Source: Microbacterium sp. LCT-H2 (GTDB lineage Bacteria > Actinomycetota > Actinomycetes > Actinomycetales > Microbacteriaceae). From it: a stretch of 64,000 nt of DNA. Position numbers and translations under genes: made by a program. Location: the NCBI RefSeq assembly GCF_001866135.1, contig NZ_MODW01000001.1, positions 496,001-560,000 on the forward strand, given 5' to 3'. Below, one piece after another: positions 18,785 to 29,037 of this stretch (the stretch's first letter is position 1; each line of letters opens with the position of its first letter). Below the pieces are notes generated by a model. That model saw nothing but the letters and a program-made list of their open reading frames with translations. It was not told the DNA's origin and searched no databases.

Positions 18785-20794
18785 ATGGGGATGAGGCGGA
18801 TGACGAGGGGACCGGGGACGGGCGACGCGATCGCCGTGACGATCGGCGTGCCCACCTACCGACGGCCGGAGCTGCTGGCGGCGCTGCTGCGTGCACTCCC
18901 CGACCGGATCGCGGAGTGCACGCATCTCGGCGTGGACGTGGAGGTGCTGGTCGTCGACAACGACGACGCCGGCTCCGCGCGCGAGGTGGCCGCGAGCGCC
19001 GCCCTGCCCGTCCGCTACGTCGTCGAGCCGACGCCGGGCATCGTCGCGGCCCGGAACCGGCTGCTCGACGAGTGCGCCGACCGCGATCTGCTGGCTTTCA
19101 TCGATGACGACGAGGTTCCGCGCCCCGGCTGGCTCGCGGAGCTGATCGCGACGTGGCGCGCCTTCGACGCCGACGCCGTCATGGGCCGCGTCATCTCCGT
19201 GTTCGACGACGACGTCGATCCGTGGCTGCTCGCCTCGGGAACGTTCCGCCGTCCACAGCGTCCGACCGGCACCGTGCTCCCGGTCGCCGCCGCGGGGAAC
19301 CTCCTTCTCGATCTCCGCGCGGTGCGTCGCTTCGGTGTGCGATTCGACCCGTCTCTCGGGCTCGGCGGCGGCGAGGACACGCTCTTCACCCGCGAACTCG
19401 TCGATCGCGGCGGCCGCATCGTCTGGTGCAACGAGTCCGAGACGGAAGACCTCGTCGTCGCCGCCCGACTCACCCGAGCGTGGGCGGCCCAGCGGGCGTT
19501 CAGCTCGGCGAACGCCGGCACCCGCATCGCGGTGAAGCTCACGCACGGGAGGATGCGCCGCGGGGTGCTCCGCGTGCGCGCCGTCCTCGGCGGCATCGCC
19601 CGGATCGTCGTCGGTGCGGCGCGCCGGGCCCTCGGCGCCGTCACCTCGAACATCACCCATCACGCCCGCGGCACCCGCCTGATCCATCGCGGTCGCGGCA
19701 CCATCGCGGCCGCCTTCGGCCGCCGCTACGACGAGTACCGTCGCCCTTCGGAGGACAACACGATGACCGAATCCGCGTCGAGCATCCGCGTGATGCAGTC
19801 CCTGGGCGCGCCGCGCCCCACGACGAATCCGTACAACAAGATGCTCGACGAGGCTCTCGGGACGACGGAAGGCCTGGAACACCTCCGATTCTCCTGGAAG
19901 ACCGCGCTCTTCGGCCGTTACGACGCCTTCCACTGGCACTGGCCGGAGGCGAAGCTCCACGGATCCACCTGGTGGAAGTCCGCGGGGAAGTTCGCGCTCA
20001 CGACCGCGCTCGCCTTCCGGCACCGGTTGTCGCGGCGGATCGCCGTGGTGCGCACGGTGCACAACCTGGAACTCCCCGACGACAACGCACCGCGGCTCTG
20101 GCTGCTGCGGTTCATCGATCGCCACACCGACTACCGGATCGTCATCAACGAGACCACACCCCTGCCGGCCGGGACCCCGCACAGTCTCATCCTGCACGGG
20201 CACTACCGCGACTGGTACGCGGTCTACCCGTCCGCGGAGCGCGTGCACGGACGGCTGGGGTCGTTCGGCGGGATCCGGAGGTACAAGGGCCTCGACGGGT
20301 TCATCGACGCCTACGGCGAGGCCGTCGCGATCGAGCCGGCGCTGAGCCTGCGCATCGGCGGGCGTCCGTCCACTCCGGAACTCGCCGACGACCTCCGCGC
20401 ACGCACCGCCGCGCTCCCCGGAGTCGACCTCCACCTCGACTTCCTCAGTGACGCAGAGCTCGTGGAGCTCGCGACGTCGTCCGAGCTGATCGTGCTCGCG
20501 TACCGCTTCATGCACAACTCGGGCAGCGTCCTGGCCGCCCTGTCGATGGGCCGCCCGGTGCTGGTGCCGCGGAACCAGGCGAACGAGGCCCTCGCCCGCG
20601 AGGTGGGCACCGAGTGGGTGCACATGTACGACGGGGACGACCTCGACGCCGAGACGCTCGTCTCGTCCTGGCGGGCGGCGTCCGCCCTCGCGGGGACCCC
20701 CGACCTCTCCCGTCGCGAGTGGGCGGATGCGGGTCGCGCGCACCGCGACGCCTTCCGAGCCGCCGTGCGCGTCAAGCGCCGGGGACGGGACTGA
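18785..20794 (+). CDS. Two-domain glycosyltransferase: GT2 fused to GT4-like (GumK-type)
   Basis: One 669-residue frame encodes two transferases. Residues 1-300 are GT2 (IGVPTYRRPELLAALL, LAFIDDDEVPRPGWL, GLGGGEDTLFTREL). From about 327 on there is a GT-B transferase (IRVMQSLGAPRPTTNPY, FGGIRRYKGLDGFIDAY, FMHNSGSVLAALSMGRPVLV). The junction holds an in-frame ATG at 19763 with a near-ideal GGAGG 8 bases upstream, so the second half may also be made alone as a 343-residue protein. The first start is uncertain: ATG at 18785, 18791 or 18800 would all work. The gene converges with the one at 20804-21832, 9 bases apart. Confidence 0.85.
   Translation: MGMRRMTRGPGTGDAIAVTIGVPTYRRPELLAALLRALPDRIAECTHLGVDVEVLVVDNDDAGSAREVAASAALPVRYVVEPTPGIVAARNRLLDECADRDLLAFIDDDEVPRPGWLAELIATWRAFDADAVMGRVISVFDDDVDPWLLASGTFRRPQRPTGTVLPVAAAGNLLLDLRAVRRFGVRFDPSLGLGGGEDTLFTRELVDRGGRIVWCNESETEDLVVAARLTRAWAAQRAFSSANAGTRIAVKLTHGRMRRGVLRVRAVLGGIARIVVGAARRALGAVTSNITHHARGTRLIHRGRGTIAAAFGRRYDEYRRPSEDNTMTESASSIRVMQSLGAPRPTTNPYNKMLDEALGTTEGLEHLRFSWKTALFGRYDAFHWHWPEAKLHGSTWWKSAGKFALTTALAFRHRLSRRIAVVRTVHNLELPDDNAPRLWLLRFIDRHTDYRIVINETTPLPAGTPHSLILHGHYRDWYAVYPSAERVHGRLGSFGGIRRYKGLDGFIDAYGEAVAIEPALSLRIGGRPSTPELADDLRARTAALPGVDLHLDFLSDAELVELATSSELIVLAYRFMHNSGSVLAALSMGRPVLVPRNQANEALAREVGTEWVHMYDGDDLDAETLVSSWRAASALAGTPDLSRREWADAGRAHRDAFRAAVRVKRRGRD
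19750..19765 (+). promoter_or_regulatory. Internal ribosome binding site and start within the fused glycosyltransferase
   Basis: GGAGG at 19750-19754 lies 8 bases before an in-frame ATG (19763-19765), exactly at the boundary between the GT2 and GT-B halves. Standalone homologues of the second half would be expected to begin here. It could give a second, shorter product from the same gene. Confidence 0.6.
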
Positions 20795-20803
20795 TCCGCC
20801 CCC

Positions 20804-21832
20804 TCAGCCGTCAGCTATGAGACCGCGGACGAGCGCGTCGACCATCGTCCTCGTCGTGAACCGCCGCTCGACCTCGATCCGCCCCTGCCGCCCGAGCGCG
20901 GCCGCGCGGTCGGGATCGTCGAGCATCCCGATCAGCGCCTCCGCCAGAGCCTCCGGGTCCCGCGGTGGGACGAGGTCACCGGTGCGGGTGCTGACGTAGT
21001 CACGCATGCCCGGGGTGTCCGAGACGACGACGGGGCGGGCGGTGGACAGTGCCTCGAGAGCGACCGTCATCCCGGATGCGTGCAGGTTCGGGCGGGTCGC
21101 GGTCACCACGACACTCGCTGTCGCATAGAGATCGCGGAGCTCGGTGTGCGGCAGTCGGCGCACGAGCCGGACGCCCTCCGGAGGCGGCAACGCGGAGGGC
21201 GACTGCACGACGACGTCGACGCCCGGGCGTGCGGCGAGGACCAGGGCGAGCGCGGCGTACAGCGTCGCGGGATCCCGGTCCCTGTCGTTGCCCGCGCTGA
21301 CGATCCGGGGTCGGGCAGCGGGCGGCTGCGCGCCGAAGAACTCGTGGTCGATCCCGAACGGCACGACGAAGATGCGGGGCCCGCCGGTCCCGAGGAGCCG
21401 CTGCAGGGGCACGACCTGTGCCTCGCTCAGCACCCAGAGCGCCGTGGCCGCCCGCAGCATCGTCACCAAGCGACCGGGCGCGGCACCGGCCGCCGCCATG
21501 TCGGTGAGCCAGATGACCCCCGCGGCGTATCGCGTCCGCGGCCGCAGGATCTGGAGGCGGTAGGCGGTGTTCTCGTCCCAGGCGATGGCGAGCCCCGCGC
21601 GGGGTCGGGGGCCGAGGCCGGCACGTGCGCGGAGCCGTGCGATCCGACCGGGATCGGGCAGCTCGTCCACCTCCACCACGGCATGGTCGCGGAGAGCGTC
21701 CAGCCCGTACGGCCACACGCTCGGAACCTCTCCCCTGGCGTGTGCGCGCGCCCAGACGGAGGCCGACTGCTCGGCACGATGCGCCCAGGTGACGGACAGC
21801 GCCGGGCTGTCCTGGGATCCCACGAGGCCCAC
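20804..21832 (-). CDS. Glycosyltransferase family 1/4
   Basis: A 342-residue GT-B transferase with no signal peptide or membrane helix. The C-terminal donor site shows IVSAGNDRDRDPATLYAAL, the S-A-S-V-V-V-T-A-T region and HASGMTVALEALSTARPVVV, ending in a D-P-E-A-L-A-E-A-L helix typical of GT4. It is a single gene transcribed away from rmlA and convergent with the fused glycosyltransferase. Sugar specificity is unknown. Confidence 0.85.
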   Translation of the reverse strand: MGLVGSQDSPALSVTWAHRAEQSASVWARAHARGEVPSVWPYGLDALRDHAVVEVDELPDPGRIARLRARAGLGPRPRAGLAIAWDENTAYRLQILRPRTRYAAGVIWLTDMAAAGAAPGRLVTMLRAATALWVLSEAQVVPLQRLLGTGGPRIFVVPFGIDHEFFGAQPPAARPRIVSAGNDRDRDPATLYAALALVLAARPGVDVVVQSPSALPPPEGVRLVRRLPHTELRDLYATASVVVTATRPNLHASGMTVALEALSTARPVVVSDTPGMRDYVSTRTGDLVPPRDPEALAEALIGMLDDPDRAAALGRQGRIEVERRFTTRTMVDALVRGLIADG

Positions 21833-21873
21833 TATGGCCCTCGGTCCGGGGGGTGTAAAGGGCGACTTCTCCG

Positions 21874-21903
21874 CTAGAGTCGAGCGTACGACTGTGGGGG
21901 TCG
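21874..21903 (+). promoter_or_regulatory. rmlA leader element CTAGAGT-N11-CTGTGGGGGTCG
   Basis: CTAGAGT contains TAGAGT (21875-21880), a TANNNT-type -10. After exactly 11 bases comes CTGTGGGGGTCG. The same arrangement, with one mismatch in the second block, lies upstream of the cytidylyltransferase gene (26515-26544). No clear -35 is seen. It probably marks the transcription start and first bases of the rml mRNA. Confidence 0.5.
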
Positions 21904-21936
21904 TCGGACGGCAGGGGATGGCCGTCCTCTCAGTGA

Positions 21937-23840
<1,904 letters not shown>

Positions 23841-23841
<1 letters not shown>

Positions 23842-25256
23842 TGACCGCGTTCGGCAAGGCGCTCACGATCACGGAGACGCCGATCCCCGGCCTGCTCCTC
23901 GTCGACCTCCCCGTGCACGGCGATACCCGCGGCTGGTTCAAGGAGAACTGGCAGCGCGAGAAGATGGTCGCCGCCGGTCTTCCGGACTTCGGCCCCGTGC
24001 AGAACAACATCTCGTTCAACGACGCCGTCGGCACGACCCGCGGCATCCACGCGGAACCCTGGGACAAATGGGTCTCCGTCGCCACCGGCCGCATCTTCGG
24101 CGCCTGGGTCGACCTTCGTGAAGGAGAGAGCTTCGGCCGCGTCTTCACGGCGGAGATCGATCCGTCGCGCGCGATCCTCGTCCCGCGCGGCGTCGGCAAC
24201 TCGTACCAGACGCTCGAAGCGGACACCGCCTACACGTACCTGGTGAACGACCATTGGTCCCCCGACGCGGCCTACTCGTTCCTGAACCTCGCCGACGAGA
24301 CGGCGGCGATCGCGTGGCCGATCCCCCTCGACCAGGTCGAGATCTCCCCGAAGGATCGGGCGCATCCTCGACTGGCCGAGGTGACCCCGATCGGCCCGCG
24401 GAAGATCCTCGTCGTCGGGGCATCCGGTCAGCTCGGCCTGGCGCTGCGCAGGGCCTTCGGCGACGCGGAGCACGTCGAGTACACGACCCGCGAGACGCTG
24501 GATCTCCGCGACCCTGGGCTGACCCGCGCACGGCGCTGGCGCGACTACGGAGCGATCATCAACGCGGCCGCGTACACGGCCGTCGACCGTGCCGAGACGG
24601 CGGAGGGCCGGGCAGAAGCCTGGGCGGCGAACGTCACCGGGGTGTCCGCGCTCGCCCGGGTCGCGACCGAGAACGGCCTCACGCTCGTGCACGTGTCCAG
24701 CGACTACGTGTTCGACGGCACGAAAGACGAGCCGTACACCGAGACGGACGGGGTCCGCCCGCTGGGTGTGTACGGCCAGACGAAGGCCGCCGGAGACGCG
24801 ATCGTCGCGACCGTGCCCCGCCACTACATCCTGCGCACCTCCTGGGTGATCGGCGACGGTCACAACTTCGTGCGCACGATGGCCTCGCTGGCCGGGCGGG
24901 GCGTCGCCCCGCGTGTGGTGGGCGACCAGGTCGGACGACTCACGTTCACGGCAGACCTCGCGGAGGCCATCCGGCATCTGCTCGACGCCTCGGCGCCGTT
25001 CGGGCTCTACAACGTGACCGGGGGCGGCGAACCGCACTCCTGGGCCGACATCGCGCGCGCGGTCTACCGGCTGACCGGGCACGACCCCGCCGCGGTGACC
25101 TCGGTGACAACGGAGGAGTACTTCGCCGACCAGGCCGGACCGATCGCGCCGCGTCCGCGCAACAGCGTCCTGGACCTCGCCCGGATCACGGCCACCGGCT
25201 GGACGCCGCGGGACGCGGATGCCGCCCTCGCCGACTACCTGTCCGCGGACGCCTAG
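23841..25256 (+). CDS. Fused dTDP-4-dehydrorhamnose 3,5-epimerase / reductase (RmlC-RmlD)
   Basis: Performs the last two rhamnose steps in one 471-residue chain. Residues 1-180 are the RmlC cupin with the catalytic-base His in TTRGIHAEP (H70) and Arg/Lys substrate contacts. Residues 187-471 are RmlD, with NAD(P)-binding VVGASGQLGL (191-200) and Y311-x3-K315 (YGQTK). In RmlC enzymes the segment after the epimerase barrel strand usually reads with a second His; here it is RGVGNSYQ (N120), a deviation worth noting. Starts at the ATG sharing one base with the rmlB stop. Its TAG stop is shared in a CTAG palindrome with the convergent gene. Confidence 0.94.
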
Positions 25257-26431
25257 AGCTCGCCCGGCTTCATCGCCTCCGCGTCAATGGCGCGGATGAT
25301 GCGCAGGGTCGCGGTGTCCGGCTCCGGCTCGCCCGCGGCCCGCCGCTCCTCCCGACGCCGACGGGGCGCGTACACGACGAGCGAGTGGAACAGGAACCGG
25401 GCGAAGAACGCCACGACGAGAGACAGGGCCGTCGCGAGCACGCTGGAGATGTGCCACGTCTCGACCATGAGCGCCATCACGGGGATGCGCAGCGCCGCCT
25501 CGACGTTGTTGAACGTGAACGAGGCCGCGAAGCGCACGGCGGCGCTGCGAGCATCGGTGCGCATGTCGGCGAAGACGAAACGCTCCTGCAGCAGGAAGTT
25601 GCCGATGATCGTGACCTCGGCGCCGATGATCGCCGCCCACACGTAGGGCACGCCCGCGGCGGTCAGCGCCCACATGATCGCGAGGTTCGCGATGGCCCCG
25701 AGGACGCCGATCGCCGCGAAGAGGGACATCTTGCCGAAGCGCAGCCGGGCCAGGTGCGCGATGAACGTGGCCCCTTGCCGGAGGCTCGCCTTCGAGGTGC
25801 CGTGCCGACGCTCGGCGAACTCCATCGGGACCTCCGCGATCCGCAGATCGGTCCGGGCGAGGATCTCCAGGAGGATCTTGAACCCCTGCGGCCGCAGGGT
25901 GGCCAGGTCGAGCCGGCGCCGGTCGACGAGGAAGAAACCGGTCATCGGATCGGTGCTGCGGGCGAGCCGTCGGGGGAACATCGCGCGGGTCAGCCAGGTG
26001 GCCGCGCGGGACACCCCGAACCGCACGGCCGTGCCGAGGCCGCTGGTGTCGCCGCCGCCGATGTAGCGGGAGGCCGCGACCACGTCCGCGTCCCCCGCCG
26101 CATAGCGGTCGAGCAGAGCCGGCAGGAGCTCGGGCGGATGCTGGAGGTCGCCGTCCATCACGATGCAGACATCGGCGTCCGCGGCTCCCAGGCCGACCAC
26201 GACCGCCCCGCCGAGGCCACCGACGTTGTCCGCGCGGTGGATCACCCGCACCGGGATCGGGGCATCGACCGCGACGCGCTCCACCTCGGCCGTGGTGTCG
26301 TCGGTGCTGTCGTCGACGAAGAGGATCTCGGCGTCCCGCCCCGCCAACGCCGCAGCTGTCCGCTCCACGAGTTCGGCGACGTTGTCGCGCTCGTTGTACG
26401 TCGGCACGATGACCGTGACCCCTGCCCCCAA
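25253..26431 (-). CDS. Polyprenyl/dolichol-phosphate sugar synthase fused to GtrA-like membrane domain
   Basis: Predicted to charge polyprenyl phosphate with a sugar and help move it across the membrane. The TTG at 26431 has AAGGGGA 5 bases upstream and starts right at the domain (GAGVTVIVPTYNERDNV); the ATG at 26599 would collide with the divergent gene. Of 392 residues, about 1-235 are GT2/DPM1-like (VDDSTDDT, VMDGDLQHPPELL, RYIGGGDTSG, GFKILLEIL) and about 245-365 are GtrA-like with four membrane helices. Convergent with rmlC-rmlD. Such fusions are common in Actinobacteria; the donor sugar cannot be told. Confidence 0.88.
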   Translation of the reverse strand: MGAGVTVIVPTYNERDNVAELVERTAAALAGRDAEILFVDDSTDDTTAEVERVAVDAPIPVRVIHRADNVGGLGGAVVVGLGAADADVCIVMDGDLQHPPELLPALLDRYAAGDADVVAASRYIGGGDTSGLGTAVRFGVSRAATWLTRAMFPRRLARSTDPMTGFFLVDRRRLDLATLRPQGFKILLEILARTDLRIAEVPMEFAERRHGTSKASLRQGATFIAHLARLRFGKMSLFAAIGVLGAIANLAIMWALTAAGVPYVWAAIIGAEVTIIGNFLLQERFVFADMRTDARSAAVRFAASFTFNNVEAALRIPVMALMVETWHISSVLATALSLVVAFFARFLFHSLVVYAPRRRREERRAAGEPEPDTATLRIIRAIDAEAMKPGEL

Positions 26432-26514
26432 CGTGGTCCCCTTCGTTCCGCAGCCCCATCGGCTCCGGCATCCATCGTTCCATGGGTTCCTATGGGCCGC
26501 AGGACATGTTCCTG

Positions 26515-26544
26515 CTAGAGTGTCGTCTGCGGCTGTGGGAGTCG
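26515..26544 (+). promoter_or_regulatory. Leader element CTAGAGT-N11-CTGTGGGAGTCG
   Basis: TAGAGT (26516-26521) is a -10 candidate, followed after 11 bases by CTGTGGGAGTCG. It matches the rmlA leader at 21874-21903 in both blocks and in spacing. This points to a shared transcription or leader signal. Confidence 0.5.
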
Positions 26545-26570
26545 CGCCGAACGGGTGGGGATCCGTTCGA

Positions 26571-26592
26571 CTGGGGAATGATCGATCTGGGG
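26571..26592 (+). repeat. Two CTGGGG repeats before the cytidylyltransferase gene
   Basis: CTGGGG at 26571-26576 (as CTGGGGAA) and 26587-26592, 16 bases apart. The second also forms the GGGGAG ribosome binding site of the gene at 26598. The first has no such role and matches the repeats at the beginning of the window. Confidence 0.3.
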
Positions 26593-26597
26593 AGATC

Positions 26598-27053
26598 ATG
26601 GGGACGCGTATCGGCTATGCCGTCGGAGCTTTCGACCTGTTTCACGTCGGGCACCTCAATCTGCTGAGGCACGCCAAACAACACTGCGACATCCTGATCG
26701 CCGGTGTCGTGAGCGACGAGATGCTGCGTCAGGTCAAGGGGATCGAGCCGGTCATCCCGACCGCCGAGCGTGCCGAGATCGTCCGGCACATCTCCTTCGT
26801 CGACGACGTCTACGTCGAGACGACGCCGTCGAAGATGGACTCCTGGCGCGACGTGCGCTTCACGCACTTCTTCAAGGGCGACGACTGGCGCGGCACCGAG
26901 AAGGGCCTGCGGCTGGAGAGCGAGTTCGCGGAGGTGGGTGTCGAGGTCGTCTACTTCCCGTACACCGCGCACACGTCGAGCTCGGCGCTCCGCCGCGCGC
27001 TCGACGCGATCACCGCGGGCGCCACGGCATCCGCGGTCGGCGCGACCCGCTGA
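26598..27053 (+). CDS. Glycerol-3-phosphate cytidylyltransferase-like protein (TagD family)
   Basis: Predicted to join a phospho-alcohol to CMP using CTP. The 151 residues have the nucleotidyltransferase HxGH motif in FDLFHVGHLNLL and the FKGDDWRGTEKG lobe. The usual C-terminal R-T-x-G-I-S-T-T motif is changed to TAHTSSSALRR, so substrate may differ from glycerol-3-phosphate. The ATG at 26598 has GGGGAG just upstream. It is a single gene beside polysaccharide genes, and a CDP-alcohol transferase at 16949-17668 could use its product. This link is an inference. Confidence 0.85.
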   Translation: MGTRIGYAVGAFDLFHVGHLNLLRHAKQHCDILIAGVVSDEMLRQVKGIEPVIPTAERAEIVRHISFVDDVYVETTPSKMDSWRDVRFTHFFKGDDWRGTEKGLRLESEFAEVGVEVVYFPYTAHTSSSALRRALDAITAGATASAVGATR

Positions 27054-27065
27054 GACGGGCTCAGC
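27049..27065. terminator. Short hairpin between convergent genes
   Basis: GCTGAG (27049-27054) pairs with CTCAGC (27060-27065) across a 5-base loop, spanning the stops of the cytidylyltransferase and SIP-domain genes. The six-base stem is short, so a bidirectional terminator is only plausible. Confidence 0.35.
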
Positions 27066-27453
27066 TCGCGACGCCGAGGAGGCTGCGCGCCATCCGCGCC
27101 ACGTGGGGCGGCGTGTGCGGGCCGAGCCACACCGTCCAGTGCTCCGGGGGCTCGCTGCACGTCCACTCCAGGCACCACGCGTAGACGGCGTTCGCGAGTC
27201 GCTCGCCACGCGCGTGGGCGCGCGCCCCCTCGGCCCGCACGAGCCAGCGGACCGACACCCCCGCGGGGACATCGATGTGCCGGAACGGGATCCGGGCCGC
27301 CGCCTCGATGAGGATGACGCCGTGCGCATCCCACGGGAGCCGCGACGCGACGCGCACGATGGCTCCGACATCGGCCGCATCGCCGGCGATCAGCACCGCT
27401 CCTTCCATCGCTTCCCAGTCCGGATCCTCCAGGTGCTCGCACGCGCTGCTCAT
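27061..27453 (-). CDS. SIP-domain (siderophore-interacting-like) small protein
   Basis: A 130-residue cytoplasmic protein resembling the C-terminal SIP half of siderophore-interacting ferric reductases (VLIAGDAADVGAIVRVASRL, then VRWLVRAEGARAHARGE and the Trp-rich VYAWCLEWTCSE). The FAD-binding half of such reductases is absent, so it may be a partner or regulator and not a full reductase. It is preceded by a promoter holding an iron box, which supports a role in iron use and repression when iron is plentiful. The start at 27453 is fixed by that promoter; a longer frame running upstream is not credible. Confidence 0.75.
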   Translation of the reverse strand: MSSACEHLEDPDWEAMEGAVLIAGDAADVGAIVRVASRLPWDAHGVILIEAAARIPFRHIDVPAGVSVRWLVRAEGARAHARGERLANAVYAWCLEWTCSEPPEHWTVWLGPHTPPHVARMARSLLGVAS

Positions 27454-27459
27454 GTCTCC

Positions 27460-27488
27460 ACTATAGGTAAGGCTACCCTTACCTTCAA
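27460..27488 (-). promoter_or_regulatory. Sigma-A-type promoter with DtxR/IdeR iron box in the spacer
   Basis: On the minus strand TTGAAG (27488-27483) and TATAGT (27465-27460) are separated by exactly 17 bases. The 20-base near-perfect palindrome at 27465-27484, AGGTAAGG-NNNN-CCTTACCT in form, fills the spacer and matches the DtxR/IdeR consensus (TTAGGTTAG-type). Bound repressor would block polymerase. Only six bases separate the -10 from the ATG at 27453, so the mRNA is probably leaderless. Confidence 0.85.
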
Positions 27489-27562
27489 GGGTGACTAGCC
27501 TTCCCCGGCGGCGCTCGTCAACGCCGTTGCCCGGTGACGACGCCGCGGGCCACCCTTGCGCC

Positions 27563-28063
27563 GTGAGCAGCAACAGGATTCGACGGATCTCCGCCGGACG
27601 ACGCCTGATCGGCGCCCTGGCCGGCCTCGTCGTGGCCACAGCCCTCGGCGGATGCGGGATGACGGTCCCCGCGGACCCGAATGGCACCCTGGACCGGGTC
27701 ACGGGTGGGGAGCTGCGGGTCGGCACCTCGCCCGAGCCCGGCCTCGTCGAGTTCGACGGCGGCGAGCCGCGCGGGCCGGTCGTGGATCTCGTCGACGCCT
27801 TCGCCGCGAGCATCGACGCGGATGTCACGTGGACGGTCGGGACCGAGGAGAGCCTGGTGGGCATGCTGGAGGCGGGCGACCTCGACCTCGCGGCCGGCGG
27901 ACTGACGTCGGACACCCCGTGGATCGACAAGGTGGGCGTGACCCGTGGCTATCCCGGCATCGAGGGCGCGGGCGATCGGGAGCTCGTCATGCTCGTGCCC
28001 CTCGGCGAGAACGCCTTCCTCTCGACCCTCGAGACCTCTCTCGACGAGGAGGTCGATCGATGA
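27563..28063 (+). CDS. Lipoprotein with partial solute-binding (SBP_bac_3-like) domain
   Basis: A 166-residue lipoprotein. The GTG at 27563 begins a basic N terminus and signal sequence with lipobox ALGGC. The rest resembles the first lobe of family 3 solute-binding proteins (GELRVGTSPEPGLVEFDG, then MLEAGDLDLAAGGLTSDTP). It is far shorter than the usual 250 residues, lacks the second lobe, and no ABC permease or ATPase is nearby. Its stop overlaps the cation transporter start by 4 bases, so it is likely a dedicated extracytoplasmic partner of that transporter. It lies divergent from the iron-box gene; whether the box also affects it is unclear. Confidence 0.72.
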   Translation: MSSNRIRRISAGRRLIGALAGLVVATALGGCGMTVPADPNGTLDRVTGGELRVGTSPEPGLVEFDGGEPRGPVVDLVDAFAASIDADVTWTVGTEESLVGMLEAGDLDLAAGGLTSDTPWIDKVGVTRGYPGIEGAGDRELVMLVPLGENAFLSTLETSLDEEVDR

Positions 28064-29037
28064 CCGGGACGAAGCAGTTCGGGCGCACCGAGCTCCCCGA
28101 GGAACAGCAGCAGGCCACGCGCAAGGCCGTGCGCTGGGAGATCATCACGATCGGCTACACCTCGATCACGATCACCGTGATCGCTCTGGTCGTGGGGGAG
28201 TCCCAGGCCATGCGCACGGCGTGGATCGAGGACATGCTGTCGCTCATCCCGCAGTTCGCGTTCCTCCTCGCGCTCCTGTTCGTGCGGCGGCGCCCCACCC
28301 GGAAGCACCCCTACGGCCTCCACCGCGCGATGGGCGTCGGCCACCTCGTCGCCGGTGTCGCGCTCCTCGCGGTCGGCCTGAACCTCACTGTCGAGGCCGT
28401 CGCCGGCCTCATCCGCGGGGAGCATCCGACCATCGGCACGGTGCAGGTGTTCGGCCAGACGATCTGGCTCGGCTGGCTGATGGTCGCCGTCATGGCCGTC
28501 GTGATCGTCGGGCCGGTGTTCTTCTACGGTCCCGCAAAGGCCAAGCTCGCCCCCGTCCTGCACAACAAGCTGCTCTACGCCGACGCCGACATGGCGAAGG
28601 CGGACTGGCAGACGACGGTCGCCTCCATCGTCGGCGTGCTGGGCGTGGGCGCCGGCGTCTGGTGGCTCGACGGTGCCGCGGCGCTCTTCATCTCGCTCGG
28701 CATCATCTGGGACGGCTTCCGCAACACGAAGACCGCGATCGTCGACCTCATGGACCAGCGGGCCCGAACCTTCGACAGCGCGGAGCCGCATCCGCTGGCC
28801 CGCGATATCGTCGCTTACCTGCGCAGCCGCCCCTGGGTGGATCAGGCTGCCGTGCGCATGCGGGATCAGGGCCAGGTGTTCCACATCGAGGCGTTCGTCG
28901 TGCCGCATCACCGTGGCGTCCGCACGGCCGATCTGACCGCCGCGTCCGAGGGGATCGCCGGCCTGGACTGGAAGGTGCAGGACGTGGTGATCGTCCCGGT
29001 CGAGAAGCTGCCGGAAGAAGCGGACCCCGGTCGATGA
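28060..29037 (+). CDS. Cation diffusion facilitator family transporter
   Basis: Predicted proton-driven exporter of divalent metal (zinc, iron, manganese or cobalt). The 325 residues have about five or six membrane helices, the RKHPYGLHR loop after helix two, and the metal-site segment DADMAKADWQTT. A cytoplasmic C-terminal domain follows (about 245-325). It starts at the ATG overlapping the lipoprotein stop by 4 bases and overlaps the pseudogene start after it by 4 bases. Metal choice cannot be assigned, although the iron box nearby is suggestive. Confidence 0.88.
   Translation: MTGTKQFGRTELPEEQQQATRKAVRWEIITIGYTSITITVIALVVGESQAMRTAWIEDMLSLIPQFAFLLALLFVRRRPTRKHPYGLHRAMGVGHLVAGVALLAVGLNLTVEAVAGLIRGEHPTIGTVQVFGQTIWLGWLMVAVMAVVIVGPVFFYGPAKAKLAPVLHNKLLYADADMAKADWQTTVASIVGVLGVGAGVWWLDGAAALFISLGIIWDGFRNTKTAIVDLMDQRARTFDSAEPHPLARDIVAYLRSRPWVDQAAVRMRDQGQVFHIEAFVVPHHRGVRTADLTAASEGIAGLDWKVQDVVIVPVEKLPEEADPGR

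Noticed and set aside
26432-26599. Longer N terminus for the GT2-GtrA protein from ATG 26599
   Set aside because: The added residues are not GT2-like and overlap the promoter and start of the divergent gene; the TTG at 26431 has a strong ribosome site.
27454-27930. N-terminal extension of the SIP protein beyond 27453
   Set aside because: The extension would run through the iron-box promoter and the divergent lipoprotein gene, and has no recognisable sequence.
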